Source of the DNA: Candidatus Competibacteraceae bacterium
GTDB lineage: Bacteria; Pseudomonadota; Gammaproteobacteria; Competibacterales; Competibacteraceae
Assembly: GCA_020445005.1 (NCBI GenBank)
Contig: JAGRHM010000734.1
Span: 1-7,031 of the forward strand
Direction of reading: 5' to 3'
Length of the DNA: 7,031 nt
How positions within the stretch are numbered: the first letter of the stretch is position 1; each line of letters begins with the position of its first letter. The notes under the pieces are model-generated. The model ran no database searches, was not told where the DNA came from, and saw only the letters and a program-made list of their open reading frames with translations. Positions 1 through 5,849 of the stretch are shown in pieces. Position numbers and translations under genes: made by a program.

Positions 1-534
1 CATCGCCATCACCACGGTCTTGCCGCTGCCGGTCGCCATCTTGGCCGCAGAGCGCAGCAAGGCCGGTTGTCCGTCCGGGGTCGCCTGAGCATTGGCCTGT
101 TTCAGCCGTTCCAAGAGGAACGTCCCCTGATTGGCGTCATGGCGGGGCGCAATCTCGGTGAGATAGATGAGCGTCTCAACCGCTTCAATCTGGCAGAAGA
201 ACAGCCGCCGCTCACGGTCGGGTCGCGTCCAGTACTCCAGCAAGCGCCGCGTCAGGGCTGTAGTGTACGGTCGCCCGGCCTGCCGCCAGTTCGCCACTCG
301 TACTCGGAGGTCGTTGATCAGCTTGTTTTCTTCGGCCCGGTGTTGAACGCTCAAATCCAGCACCGCCTGCTGTTGCGCTCCTTTGAGCTTGGGCTTGGCG
401 ATGGGAATGAAATAGGTGCTCAACCGCCGTCCGGTCAGAATCTCGTGGGTGATGCCGTTCTCATCAAACCGGAAATGGCGCTGCGGCTCGCCGAACGGCG
501 AGTTGATGACCGGGTTTTCAATAAGATCAGCCAT
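1..534 (-). CDS. N-terminal part of a type III restriction/DEAD-like helicase-nuclease (runs off the window)
   Basis: This is the first 178 codons of a large protein whose remainder lies left of position 1. There is no internal stop. Residues 1-50 contain an NSPF-EPQRHF-F-ENGIT block and a following YFIPIAKPK segment. From memory these resemble the N-terminus of large restriction-type ATPases (the group NCBI calls BPTD_3080 family); I could not check this. Residues 109-125 (RRLFFCQIEAVETLIYL) look like the Q-motif region of superfamily 2 helicases. Residues 167-173 (ATGSGKT) are a complete Walker A motif. Together these point to an ATP-dependent helicase or translocase of restriction systems, acting on DNA in the cytoplasm. 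The ATG at 534 lies 11 bp after the stop of the RHH gene and has no clear Shine-Dalgarno site, so translation is probably coupled to that gene. The motor and any nuclease domain cannot be seen here, so cleavage activity is inferred only from the family. Confidence 0.88.
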   Translation of the reverse strand, partial: MADLIENPVINSPFGEPQRHFRFDENGITHEILTGRRLSTYFIPIAKPKLKGAQQQAVLDLSVQHRAEENKLINDLRVRVANWRQAGRPYTTALTRRLLEYWTRPDRERRLFFCQIEAVETLIYLTEIAPRHDANQGTFLLERLKQANAQATPDGQPALLRSAAKMATGSGKTVVMAM

Positions 535-545
535 GACCGGCGCGA

Positions 546-752
546 TCAGGCGGTCATCGCATCGTGAGGGTAAGGCTTGAGGTGGGGCGTCGCCTCCGGG
601 ATCGCCAGGCCCTGCTGCTGGCAATACGTGCAGATCATCACTTCCAGCATATTCGAGAGACTGCGGCGCTCCAGCGCGGCGGCGATGCGCACGACCTGCT
701 TGAGGGCCGGGTCGATGCGAGCGGTGAGGGTGTCCGTTTTGGCGGTGGGCAT
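546..752 (-). CDS. Small ribbon-helix-helix (CopG/Arc-like) protein
   Basis: A 68-residue protein. Residues 7-14 (DTLTARID) form a short strand-like stretch. Two predicted helices follow (about 15-29 and 32-47), separated by RRSLSN, which is the classic layout of a ribbon-helix-helix DNA-binding dimer. The last 18 residues are proline- and histidine-rich and probably flexible. The start at 752 is supported by an AGGA Shine-Dalgarno element in TTAGGACACGC just upstream. The gene sits 11 bp ahead of the restriction-type helicase gene, so the two are almost certainly co-transcribed. The likely role is autoregulation of the pair, or an accessory DNA-binding subunit of the restriction enzyme. An antitoxin role is possible from the fold, but no matching small toxin is visible next to it. 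Confidence 0.8.
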   Translation of the reverse strand: MPTAKTDTLTARIDPALKQVVRIAAALERRSLSNMLEVMICTYCQQQGLAIPEATPHLKPYPHDAMTA

Positions 753-823
753 GGCGTGTCCTAACCTGCGGTTGTTACTTTTTATGGCAAACGTATGAAC
801 ACCCTACTACAAAGAAAGACTGG

Positions 824-829
824 AATATA
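824..829 (-). promoter_or_regulatory. Possible -10 element for the RHH/helicase pair
   Basis: Read leftward, the sequence is TATATT, five of six matches to TATAAT, about 70 bp upstream of the RHH start and in the most A+T-rich part of the gap. The -35 region at the expected spacing (about 847-852, read CAAAAA) is a poor match, so this is only a candidate. Confidence 0.3.
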
Positions 830-883
830 GATGGTTCATTACTGGGTTTTTGTGCAGCACCCGGATTCCCTTGATTTGCTGCT

Positions 884-902
884 TTAGCGATACTTTCGCT
901 AA
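884..902. repeat. Perfect 7-bp inverted repeat (possible operator)
   Basis: TTAGCGA (884-890) and TCGCTAA (896-902) are exact reverse complements around a 5-nt spacer, TACTT. The stem is not followed by a T-run on either strand, so it is a poor terminator. It lies about 130 bp upstream of the RHH gene. Its size suits an operator for a dimeric DNA-binding protein, but that role is inference. Confidence 0.45.
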
Positions 903-994
903 CATAAGGAGGCGATTTACCCACGCCTAGCGCCGATGCTTGCTACAAACCAAGGTCATAAGCCACAACCGCCGAAAATTCCGTCACGCCCACT

Positions 995-1540
995 TCATCG
1001 ACTGGCCAATTGCTTGATGCGCTCAGCAATCTGGCCGAACGCTTCATTCACATACGCCAATGCTCTGGGTTCTGCGCTCTGGGCCTGTAAAGCGTTTTTG
1101 AAGCGTTCCAGATCGGAAAGCCATTGCTGATGCAGCGTGTCCATCTCCTGGACTTGAGGCTGGACGCCTTGCCGGTGGCCCCTGCCCAGCAGCGCCTGAT
1201 AGCCACGTTCCAGAGTGGCCGCCGTGGTCAGCAAGTCCGCCCCCTGTTGCTTGTGCGGTTCGGATAGCGGGGCCAGGCCATCATAGGGCCGTGCTGCCTT
1301 ACGGCGTTCGGCTGCAAACGCTTCTTCCATGATGCGGGCATAGCGGTAGAAACCGGGGAATTCGTGGGACAGCGCCAGGAGTTGATCGTCGGTAGTCCCG
1401 ACCCAAATCCGGTGCAACTCGGGCGCGTAGCCCATCATGCGATGAAGGATGGCTGGCGCGTCGTTGACCCCTTGGGCCGCAAGTTGCTGCATGTGCTGAT
1501 CCATCTTTGCCGCCAGTCGGCGAAATTCATTCATGCGCAT
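995..1540 (-). CDS. Hypothetical 181-aa helical protein, last gene of the HNH cassette
   Basis: I do not recognise this protein family. The 181 residues appear almost entirely helical and soluble, with no signal peptide or membrane segment. Residues 1-24 and 126-181 are rich in Gln, Glu, Lys and Leu with spacing that suggests amphipathic or coiled-coil helices. The middle (about 58-92) has an aromatic patch, FPGFYRYAR, and a basic stretch, AERRKAARPYDG. The start at 1540 is favoured because GGAAGGA lies 5 nt upstream; an ATG two codons later is less well placed. It follows the HWRRGH-motif gene by 55 bp on the same strand and is probably the last gene of that operon. Small helical proteins in such cassettes are often structural or partner-binding subunits, but no function can be assigned here. 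Confidence 0.8.
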   Translation of the reverse strand: MRMNEFRRLAAKMDQHMQQLAAQGVNDAPAILHRMMGYAPELHRIWVGTTDDQLLALSHEFPGFYRYARIMEEAFAAERRKAARPYDGLAPLSEPHKQQGADLLTTAATLERGYQALLGRGHRQGVQPQVQEMDTLHQQWLSDLERFKNALQAQSAEPRALAYVNEAFGQIAERIKQLASR

Positions 1541-1595
1541 GTCGATCCTTCCATCATCGTGTTTACCCGGTTACCCACTCGATCCTACTCTCCAA

Positions 1596-2747
1596 TCACG
1601 GCCCAACCGTCGAACAGGGTCCGGCTGTGGCTGCCTTAAACGCCTCATCAGCGTTGACCAAGGTAGGGCGGATCCAGTCAATCCGGCTCTGACGGTGACC
1701 TTCACCGTATCGGATGCGCCGGAAATGGCCGCGCCGCCAGTGCGGGCGCACGGTGCGCTCGGCGTTCTCACCCGCAGCAACCGGGGCGGCGTCCGGTATC
1801 GCCAAGGGGCCAATCAACGTGCGGTCATACACCAGCGCCAGGCGTTCGCGGCGGCTGGCAGTCAACTTGCCAAAGGGGCGCAAGCGGTTTAACAACTGAG
1901 TACGCGCCAACAACGGCGTCCGTTCGGCATCGGCCAGATTAAGATAGAGCAACACCTTGGCCAACTCATAAATACCTGGCTTCATCATCCCGGCCTCGTG
2001 GGGATTGAGCGGGGCCATACCCGGCTGGCTATAGGCGGCGGGCGTGTTGTAGAAGGCAATATGGCGCTCCAGCACGGAGGCCAGGTCTTCGTTCTCGTTC
2101 TGAACCAACAGGAGTAAATCCTGCGAAGCATCATCCAGCGCGTCCTTTTTACCGATCGGAGAACCGGTCAGGACGATTTCGATAGCGCGGGTGGGCTGGC
2201 CCGGATCCAAGCGCAAGGCGCGGTAACGCTCGACGGTGATCAGCATGGGATGACCGGGTGGGAGATCGTACATGCCGATATACGCCCCTTCGCACTCGTG
2301 CAGGCCAGAGAGACGATGCGGGATGCGCAGGGGGTTGGGGCGGGCGAATGCGATATACATCATCGTCAGGTCGGGATTGCGGAAAAACCGGACGGGCAAG
2401 CCCTCCTGTAAGTCGGTCTCGGCCAGCAGGGCTTGCAAGGGCGCGGTCACTTCCAGGATCGGATCGCCATGCGCGCGCAAGCGGGCGCGGCTCATCTGGA
2501 GCATGAACGATCCCATGTTCTGGCCACCCATGACTCCAAGGTACTCCCGGGTCAAGCGTTCCATGCCGGGCGCTTCGTTGATGATCTGCTCCCTGGGAAT
2601 GGCCGCATCCGTCAGGTACGGGCGCAGCGTCTCCAAGAGGCCAAGATGCGTAAACAGTGCGGTGTCGACCGGTTCGCCGGCGGCGGCATCAATGCGCACC
2701 GGGTGCGGTAAAACCAGGATCCGCTCGTCATGTAAGCGTTTTTGCAT
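1596..2747 (-). CDS. 383-aa protein with a C-terminal HWRRGH signature, possibly AcrVA2-like
   Basis: The clearest mark is near the C-terminus: V333-R-P-H-W-R-R-G-H-F342, then RRIRYGEG (343-350), WIRP (358-361) and LVN (363-365). From memory this His/Trp/Arg block, with a following Gly-rich stretch and a W-I-x-P-x-L-V ending, is shared by a widespread family on plasmids, phages and chromosomes, some members of which databases label AcrVA2-family anti-CRISPR. I could not verify the match. The N-terminal 330 residues are soluble. They contain a mixed section (about 118-200) with an ECEGAYIGMYDLP turn, followed by helices, among them KVLLYLNLADAE (264-275). The start lies 9 bp after the HNH stop; the Shine-Dalgarno site is weak, suggesting translational coupling. 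The very basic motif could bind nucleic acid. Activity as an anti-CRISPR is not implied: the neighbourhood looks defensive and no Cas12a gene is visible. Confidence 0.85.
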   Translation of the reverse strand: MQKRLHDERILVLPHPVRIDAAAGEPVDTALFTHLGLLETLRPYLTDAAIPREQIINEAPGMERLTREYLGVMGGQNMGSFMLQMSRARLRAHGDPILEVTAPLQALLAETDLQEGLPVRFFRNPDLTMMYIAFARPNPLRIPHRLSGLHECEGAYIGMYDLPPGHPMLITVERYRALRLDPGQPTRAIEIVLTGSPIGKKDALDDASQDLLLLVQNENEDLASVLERHIAFYNTPAAYSQPGMAPLNPHEAGMMKPGIYELAKVLLYLNLADAERTPLLARTQLLNRLRPFGKLTASRRERLALVYDRTLIGPLAIPDAAPVAAGENAERTVRPHWRRGHFRRIRYGEGHRQSRIDWIRPTLVNADEAFKAATAGPCSTVGP

Positions 2748-2756
2748 GGAAGATTC

Positions 2757-3914
2757 TCAGGGGGAATAGCGCCAGTCGGGAGTAAAACCCTGGTTCGCCG
2801 CCAAGGTCAGCAACGGCGCCAGGTTTTGTTCGTAGGCCGGCTGCAACTGATCGATGTCCAGCAAGGCCGCAGGAGACGGCAGATGCAAGTCGGCCAGATA
2901 ATCGTCGGTGAATTTGCTGAACGCGGCTTTGGGTAAGACCTGCTGGGCGATGACCAGGCCCTGGTGTTGCAGGGCGACGAACGCCGGCAGGGAGTCCGCG
3001 CTCGGCAGTTGGTTGGACTTGGCGGAATTGACGCTCGGCGGCGCCGGAACCAGGTTCCACAACTGATCATGCACGACGAAAGACCAGGGGAGATAGTGAT
3101 CGAGGGCGAATTTTTCCGCGGTCAGGACCTCCCCAGAGTAGATGCAGCGCAGTTTGGCGCCCTCCGGATGCTGGAGGATCGCGCGCCAGTAGCGGGTTTG
3201 TCGGGTCAGCGACTCGCGCTGCAAGGGCGGGAACAGCTTGCTGGCGAGGGCCGGCGTGGCCGGATTGCGCCGCTGCATGTAGTGCAGCCAGTGCCAGGCG
3301 GTCCAGCCCTGAATAATCGGAAAATGAGTTTCCAGATAAGCGATCCAGTCGGGATGAAACAAGATCGCCGAACATTGCCGGTAGTCATCGCTGTCGAAGC
3401 GATACAGCGGGCGGGCGGTGGCAAAATGGGCATTGGTGATTCGAGGCATAGCCTGTTCGAACACCAGCCAGGCGCCTTTGTCGACGCCCTTGAGTTGCGG
3501 TTCGAGAAAGGGAATCAGTAGACGGTACGGCACAAAGTCCATCAGCCGTCGGGCATCCTTCAGATCGCTGTTTTGTAATTCAGTGCGCAGCGCCTGCCGG
3601 TCACGAACAAAGCGGTTGACCGACGGGGCGAAATGCAGTTCCAGCGCATCCAGCTTTTTGGCTATCGTGTCTTGCGCCCCGAAAGAGAGCTTGAAAAAGG
3701 TATGGGCGAACCAGGCCAAGGCCAACATCTCGATGGTGATTTCCGCATAGGTGTACGGTCGTTCGGCATCGAACCGATGGCGCTTGAGCAAATCGAGCAG
3801 GGCCAGGAAGAACACGAACTTGTACGAGTTCGTGGTGTGACGGAACAGGCCGGCCAGCGCGCCGATGTTCAAATGATCGGCGGGAGGCAAGGACTGCGGG
3901 TCGACCAGGGTCAT
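2757..3914 (-). CDS. HNH endonuclease domain protein (385 aa)
   Basis: Predicted metal-dependent nuclease acting on DNA, or possibly RNA, in the cytoplasm. The HNH core lies at about 257-301: CIYSG (C257), D272-H273 in LDHYLPWSF, N287 in LWNLVP, N296, and KSN (299-301). This matches the order D-H, N, N/H of the beta-beta-alpha-metal fold. The first zinc-type CxxC pair is missing; only C257 is present, followed by YSG, as in several other HNH families. The N-terminal 240 residues are a helical region with NSYKFVFFLALLDLL (29-43) and KLSFGAQD (75-82), blocks I associate from memory with HNH proteins of defence loci. The hydrophobic run at 32-43 is short and probably a buried helix rather than a membrane segment. 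The gene is 27 bp after the 174-aa gene and 9 bp before the HWRRGH gene, so it belongs to their operon. Its DNA target and trigger are unknown. Confidence 0.88.
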   Translation of the reverse strand: MTLVDPQSLPPADHLNIGALAGLFRHTTNSYKFVFFLALLDLLKRHRFDAERPYTYAEITIEMLALAWFAHTFFKLSFGAQDTIAKKLDALELHFAPSVNRFVRDRQALRTELQNSDLKDARRLMDFVPYRLLIPFLEPQLKGVDKGAWLVFEQAMPRITNAHFATARPLYRFDSDDYRQCSAILFHPDWIAYLETHFPIIQGWTAWHWLHYMQRRNPATPALASKLFPPLQRESLTRQTRYWRAILQHPEGAKLRCIYSGEVLTAEKFALDHYLPWSFVVHDQLWNLVPAPPSVNSAKSNQLPSADSLPAFVALQHQGLVIAQQVLPKAAFSKFTDDYLADLHLPSPAALLDIDQLQPAYEQNLAPLLTLAANQGFTPDWRYSP

Positions 3915-3941
3915 TCAGGGGGTTCCGGGTAGTTGGGTGTG

Positions 3942-4466
3942 TTACGCGGTATCCAGGGTCTCGGCCAGAAACACCTCGATGCGTTTTTCGATCACTGACC
4001 AGGCGTATTGCAGGGCGGCGTTCTGTTCATCCTCACAGGCGGCAAAGTCGATATGTTGATGAAATTCGATCAGCGCGCGGTGCGCGGGAATTTCGTCGCT
4101 GGGCAGGGCGGCTTCCATCAGGCGGATATTTGCCGAGGCGATGGCGGTGGCGTTGCCTTCGATCCAGTTGGGAATATCATGCTCCACCGACGGGTCGACT
4201 TCGGCCGGTTTGTCCTGGGCATACTCGTGCAGACTGGTGTAGAACACGTCCATGGTAAGTCGATGCGCAGGATCATCCCCTTGATCCGCCAGCGCCTTAT
4301 AGGTGGCATGGTGCGTTTCGGCCAGGAACTGTTCGGCGCGACGCACGATCCAGTAGCCGTCCAGAACGACCAGGGCGCTGAACGCTTCTTGAATCGGGCC
4401 GGGCTGCGTGGCGATCACCACCTGTTGCAGACGATCGACAATGCGGGTCGCTTCCTGGACGTTCAT
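3942..4466 (-). CDS. Hypothetical 174-aa helical protein, first gene of the HNH cassette
   Basis: I do not recognise this family. A longer open frame reaches upstream to 4895, but that extension is Arg/Pro-rich and lies antisense to the methyltransferase gene, so it is a shadow. The ATG at 4466 (MNVQEATRIVDRLQQ) starts the part with normal composition and leaves an 80-bp divergent intergenic region. The 174 residues are acidic, soluble and probably all helical. Visible features are an aromatic-rich DGYWIVRRAEQFL (36-48), clustered His residues at THHATY (51-56) and FHQHIDF (135-141), and a C-terminal helix, SVIEKRIEVFLAE. There is no signal peptide. It is the promoter-proximal gene of the cassette, 27 bp ahead of the HNH gene, which suits a regulator, sensor or immunity-type partner. 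That is inference from position only. Confidence 0.78.
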   Translation of the reverse strand: MNVQEATRIVDRLQQVVIATQPGPIQEAFSALVVLDGYWIVRRAEQFLAETHHATYKALADQGDDPAHRLTMDVFYTSLHEYAQDKPAEVDPSVEHDIPNWIEGNATAIASANIRLMEAALPSDEIPAHRALIEFHQHIDFAACEDEQNAALQYAWSVIEKRIEVFLAETLDTA

Positions 4467-4546
4467 ACGCTTTTCGGCAACGGATGGGTAAATGACACTG
4501 AGTTGAGTGAGTCCGTTAAAACCTTGATAGTGTAGCAGAGGTCGCC
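4467..4546. promoter_or_regulatory. Divergent intergenic region between the HNH cassette and the methyltransferase cluster
   Basis: These 80 bp must hold promoters for both directions unless transcription starts inside the flanking genes. Rightward, TTGAGT (4503-4508) and GATAGT (4526-4531) are separated by 17 bp, each matching the consensus at four of six positions. AGAGG (4537-4541) is a fair Shine-Dalgarno site 5 nt before the methyltransferase ATG. Leftward, only weak elements are visible. A TGAGTTGAGTGAGT stretch (4499-4512), with GAGT three times, overlaps the rightward -35 and could be a regulator site. Assignments are tentative. Confidence 0.4.
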
Positions 4547-5164
4547 ATGCCCGATGACTGGACGGACGCCGCGTCCATCGCTTACTACGAAACCTACGCT
4601 CAGGCGTTTTTTGAGGACACCGTGGCCCTCGATCTGACGCCGCTGTATGAACCCTTTTTGGCCCGGATTGCGGCGGGCGGCGCCATTCTCGATGCCGGTT
4701 GCGGATCCGGACGGGATGCGCGGGCCTTCCTGGAACGTGGTTATTCCGTGACCGCATTTGACGCCTCGCCAACCCTGGCCCGGTTGGCGGCAACGCATAC
4801 CGGCCTGCCGGTTCACGTTCAGCGCGTTCAGGACCTGGACCAGCGGAGGCGCTTCGATGGGATTTGGGCCTGCGCCAGTTTGTTGCATGTGCCATCCTGT
4901 GAATTGCCAGACGTGCTGCGGCGGCTGGCGGCGGCGCTCAAGCCCGGTGGGATTCTCTATGCCTCGTTCAAATATGGCCAAGGCGAACGGGAGCGCGGGG
5001 GCCGGCGCTTTACCGACCTGGATGAAGCGGGATTAGCGGCCTTGCTGCAGGTCGCGCCCTATTTCACCGTGCTGGAAACCTGGATGACTGCAGATCGGCG
5101 CCCGGAACGGGCGGAAGAACGATGGTTGAATAGCGTGCTGCGGGCGAAGACTGCCGACCGTTGA
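4547..5164 (+). CDS. Class I SAM-dependent methyltransferase
   Basis: A 205-residue single-domain Rossmann-fold methyltransferase that transfers a methyl group from S-adenosylmethionine to an unknown acceptor. Motif I is ILDAGCGSG (47-55), the SAM-binding loop. The acidic residue for the ribose hydroxyls is D72 in VTAFDAS. FDGIWACASLLHVP (103-116) is the motif IV region, and LKPGG (131-135) followed by SFKYG (140-144) is the post-motif segment typical of small-molecule, TehB/UbiE-like enzymes. There is no D/N/S-PP-Y/W motif of amino DNA methyltransferases and no Pro-Cys motif of C5 enzymes, so DNA modification is unlikely. The start is supported by AGAGG 5 nt upstream. The gene is divergent from the HNH cassette and lies 26 bp ahead of the 66-aa gene, with which it is probably co-transcribed. 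The substrate cannot be named. Confidence 0.9.
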   Translation: MPDDWTDAASIAYYETYAQAFFEDTVALDLTPLYEPFLARIAAGGAILDAGCGSGRDARAFLERGYSVTAFDASPTLARLAATHTGLPVHVQRVQDLDQRRRFDGIWACASLLHVPSCELPDVLRRLAAALKPGGILYASFKYGQGERERGGRRFTDLDEAGLAALLQVAPYFTVLETWMTADRRPERAEERWLNSVLRAKTADR

Positions 5165-5190
5165 TACCCTGAACAAACTGGAGCCGTTGC

Positions 5191-5391
5191 ATGCGCTTTG
5201 AAGACCTGCCTCCCGAGACCCGCGCCGCTATTGAACAGGCCGTGCGCCAATTCCTACGGGAAAACCACTCCGTCAGCCTGGACGAAGCCGGCCAGGAACG
5301 CGGTCTGCCGCTGCCTGATCTCTGGCGGTGGATTCTGGCCGAAGCGGGTTTACCCGACAGCGACCCGCCTGATTTCTCGCCTTTCGCATGA
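5191..5391 (+). CDS. Small hypothetical protein (66 aa)
   Basis: I do not recognise this protein. It begins RFEDLPPETRAAIEQAVRQFL, a likely amphipathic helix. Residues 29-51 (SLDEAGQERGLPLPDLWRWILAE) could form a short helix-turn-helix-like pair of helices. The C-terminus (52-66) is Pro/Asp-rich and probably unstructured. It is soluble with no Cys. The ATG at 5191 has TGGAG about 8 nt upstream, a good Shine-Dalgarno site. Its stop codon overlaps the start of the lipoprotein gene as ATGA, a classic sign of translational coupling, which supports it being real. It follows the methyltransferase by 26 bp. Confidence 0.72.
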   Translation: MRFEDLPPETRAAIEQAVRQFLRENHSVSLDEAGQERGLPLPDLWRWILAEAGLPDSDPPDFSPFA

Positions 5392-5849
5392 ACGCGCCGC
5401 GCCCGGCCGGGTTGGCCCTCCTGGCTTTGATTGTGACCGCGTCCTGCGAAGCGCCCGAACCCGCAATGATGCCCGTCATCCTGCCCCCGGCGCCCGAAGT
5501 CCAGCGCCAGGCCGAAACCGGCGAGGCCGCCGCCCAATTCGCGCTGGCTCAATATCACCTGGGCGATAAGGACCCCGCTGTAATGCTGCGCTGGCTACGA
5601 GCATCGGCCTGCCAGGGCGATCCGCTGGCGCAGGTCAGCCTGGGCGTACTGTATGACGCCGGGGATCGTGTTTATCAGGATCGTATCGAGGCTTACCTCT
5701 GGTTCTCATGGGCCGCCCAGCAGGGCAACTCCGAAGCCGCTCAATTCGCCGTCGATCTCAAAACCGCCATGGCCGATGACGAACGCGCTTTTGCTGAGAC
5801 GCTGCTCCAGGACGGCTGGCTGGCGATGCTGGATTGCCGGACGCAGTGA
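5388..5849 (+). CDS. Sel1-repeat lipoprotein
   Basis: A 153-residue predicted lipoprotein exported to the periplasm and anchored to a membrane. Residues 1-19 form a short signal sequence with a hydrophobic core (AGLALLALIVTAS), ending at C20 in VTASC. Thr at -3 is not the usual Leu, so the lipobox is slightly atypical. A Pro-rich linker (21-38) follows, then two Sel1-like helical repeats at about 43-77 (AAAQFALAQYHLGDKD) and 78-113 (AQVSLGVLYDAGD, YLWFSWAAQQGN). Sel1 repeats are alpha-alpha solenoids that usually mediate protein-protein contacts. The C-terminal 40 residues are helical and contain a further Cys, C150. The start overlaps the stop of the 66-aa gene as ATGA and has no Shine-Dalgarno site of its own, so it is probably translated by coupling. 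The specific partner is unknown. Confidence 0.88.
   Translation: MNAPRPAGLALLALIVTASCEAPEPAMMPVILPPAPEVQRQAETGEAAAQFALAQYHLGDKDPAVMLRWLRASACQGDPLAQVSLGVLYDAGDRVYQDRIEAYLWFSWAAQQGNSEAAQFAVDLKTAMADDERAFAETLLQDGWLAMLDCRTQ

Larger units (their letters stand above)
753..994. other. Gene-poor, low-GC intergenic stretch upstream of the RHH/helicase pair
   Basis: These 242 bp separate the end of the 181-aa gene from the start of the RHH gene. By hand count, 781-900 is about 42% G+C, against about 62% in a sample of neighbouring coding sequence. It contains a perfect 7-bp inverted repeat and a possible promoter for the leftward RHH gene. A good Shine-Dalgarno-like TAAGGAGG occurs on the plus strand at 905-912, but no start codon lies at a workable distance. 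I see no convincing gene, RNA gene or rho-independent terminator. It probably holds the promoter and operator of the RHH/helicase pair and may be a junction between two separately acquired modules. Confidence 0.6.

Noticed and set aside
67..567. Rightward open frame of 166 aa at the left edge
   Set aside because: It is the antisense of the helicase N-terminus, which carries a Walker A motif and a recognisable family start.
807..905. Leftward 32-codon open frame beginning MLAKVSLKQQIKG in the low-GC gap
   Set aside because: It has no Shine-Dalgarno site (the upstream sequence is pyrimidine-rich CCTCC), overlaps the inverted repeat and the proposed -10 region, and resembles nothing I know.
936..1130. 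Rightward 64-aa open frame after a TAAGGAGG sequence
   Set aside because: The Shine-Dalgarno-like element at 905-912 is more than 20 nt from the ATG, and most of the frame is antisense to the 181-aa gene.
2964..3521. Rightward open frame of 185 aa inside the HNH gene
   Set aside because: It is antisense to the HNH core and has no recognisable motif.
4467..4895. N-terminal extension of the 174-aa protein to 317 aa
   Set aside because: The extension is Arg/Pro-rich, lies antisense to the well-supported methyltransferase, and loses the normal composition seen after the Met at 4466.
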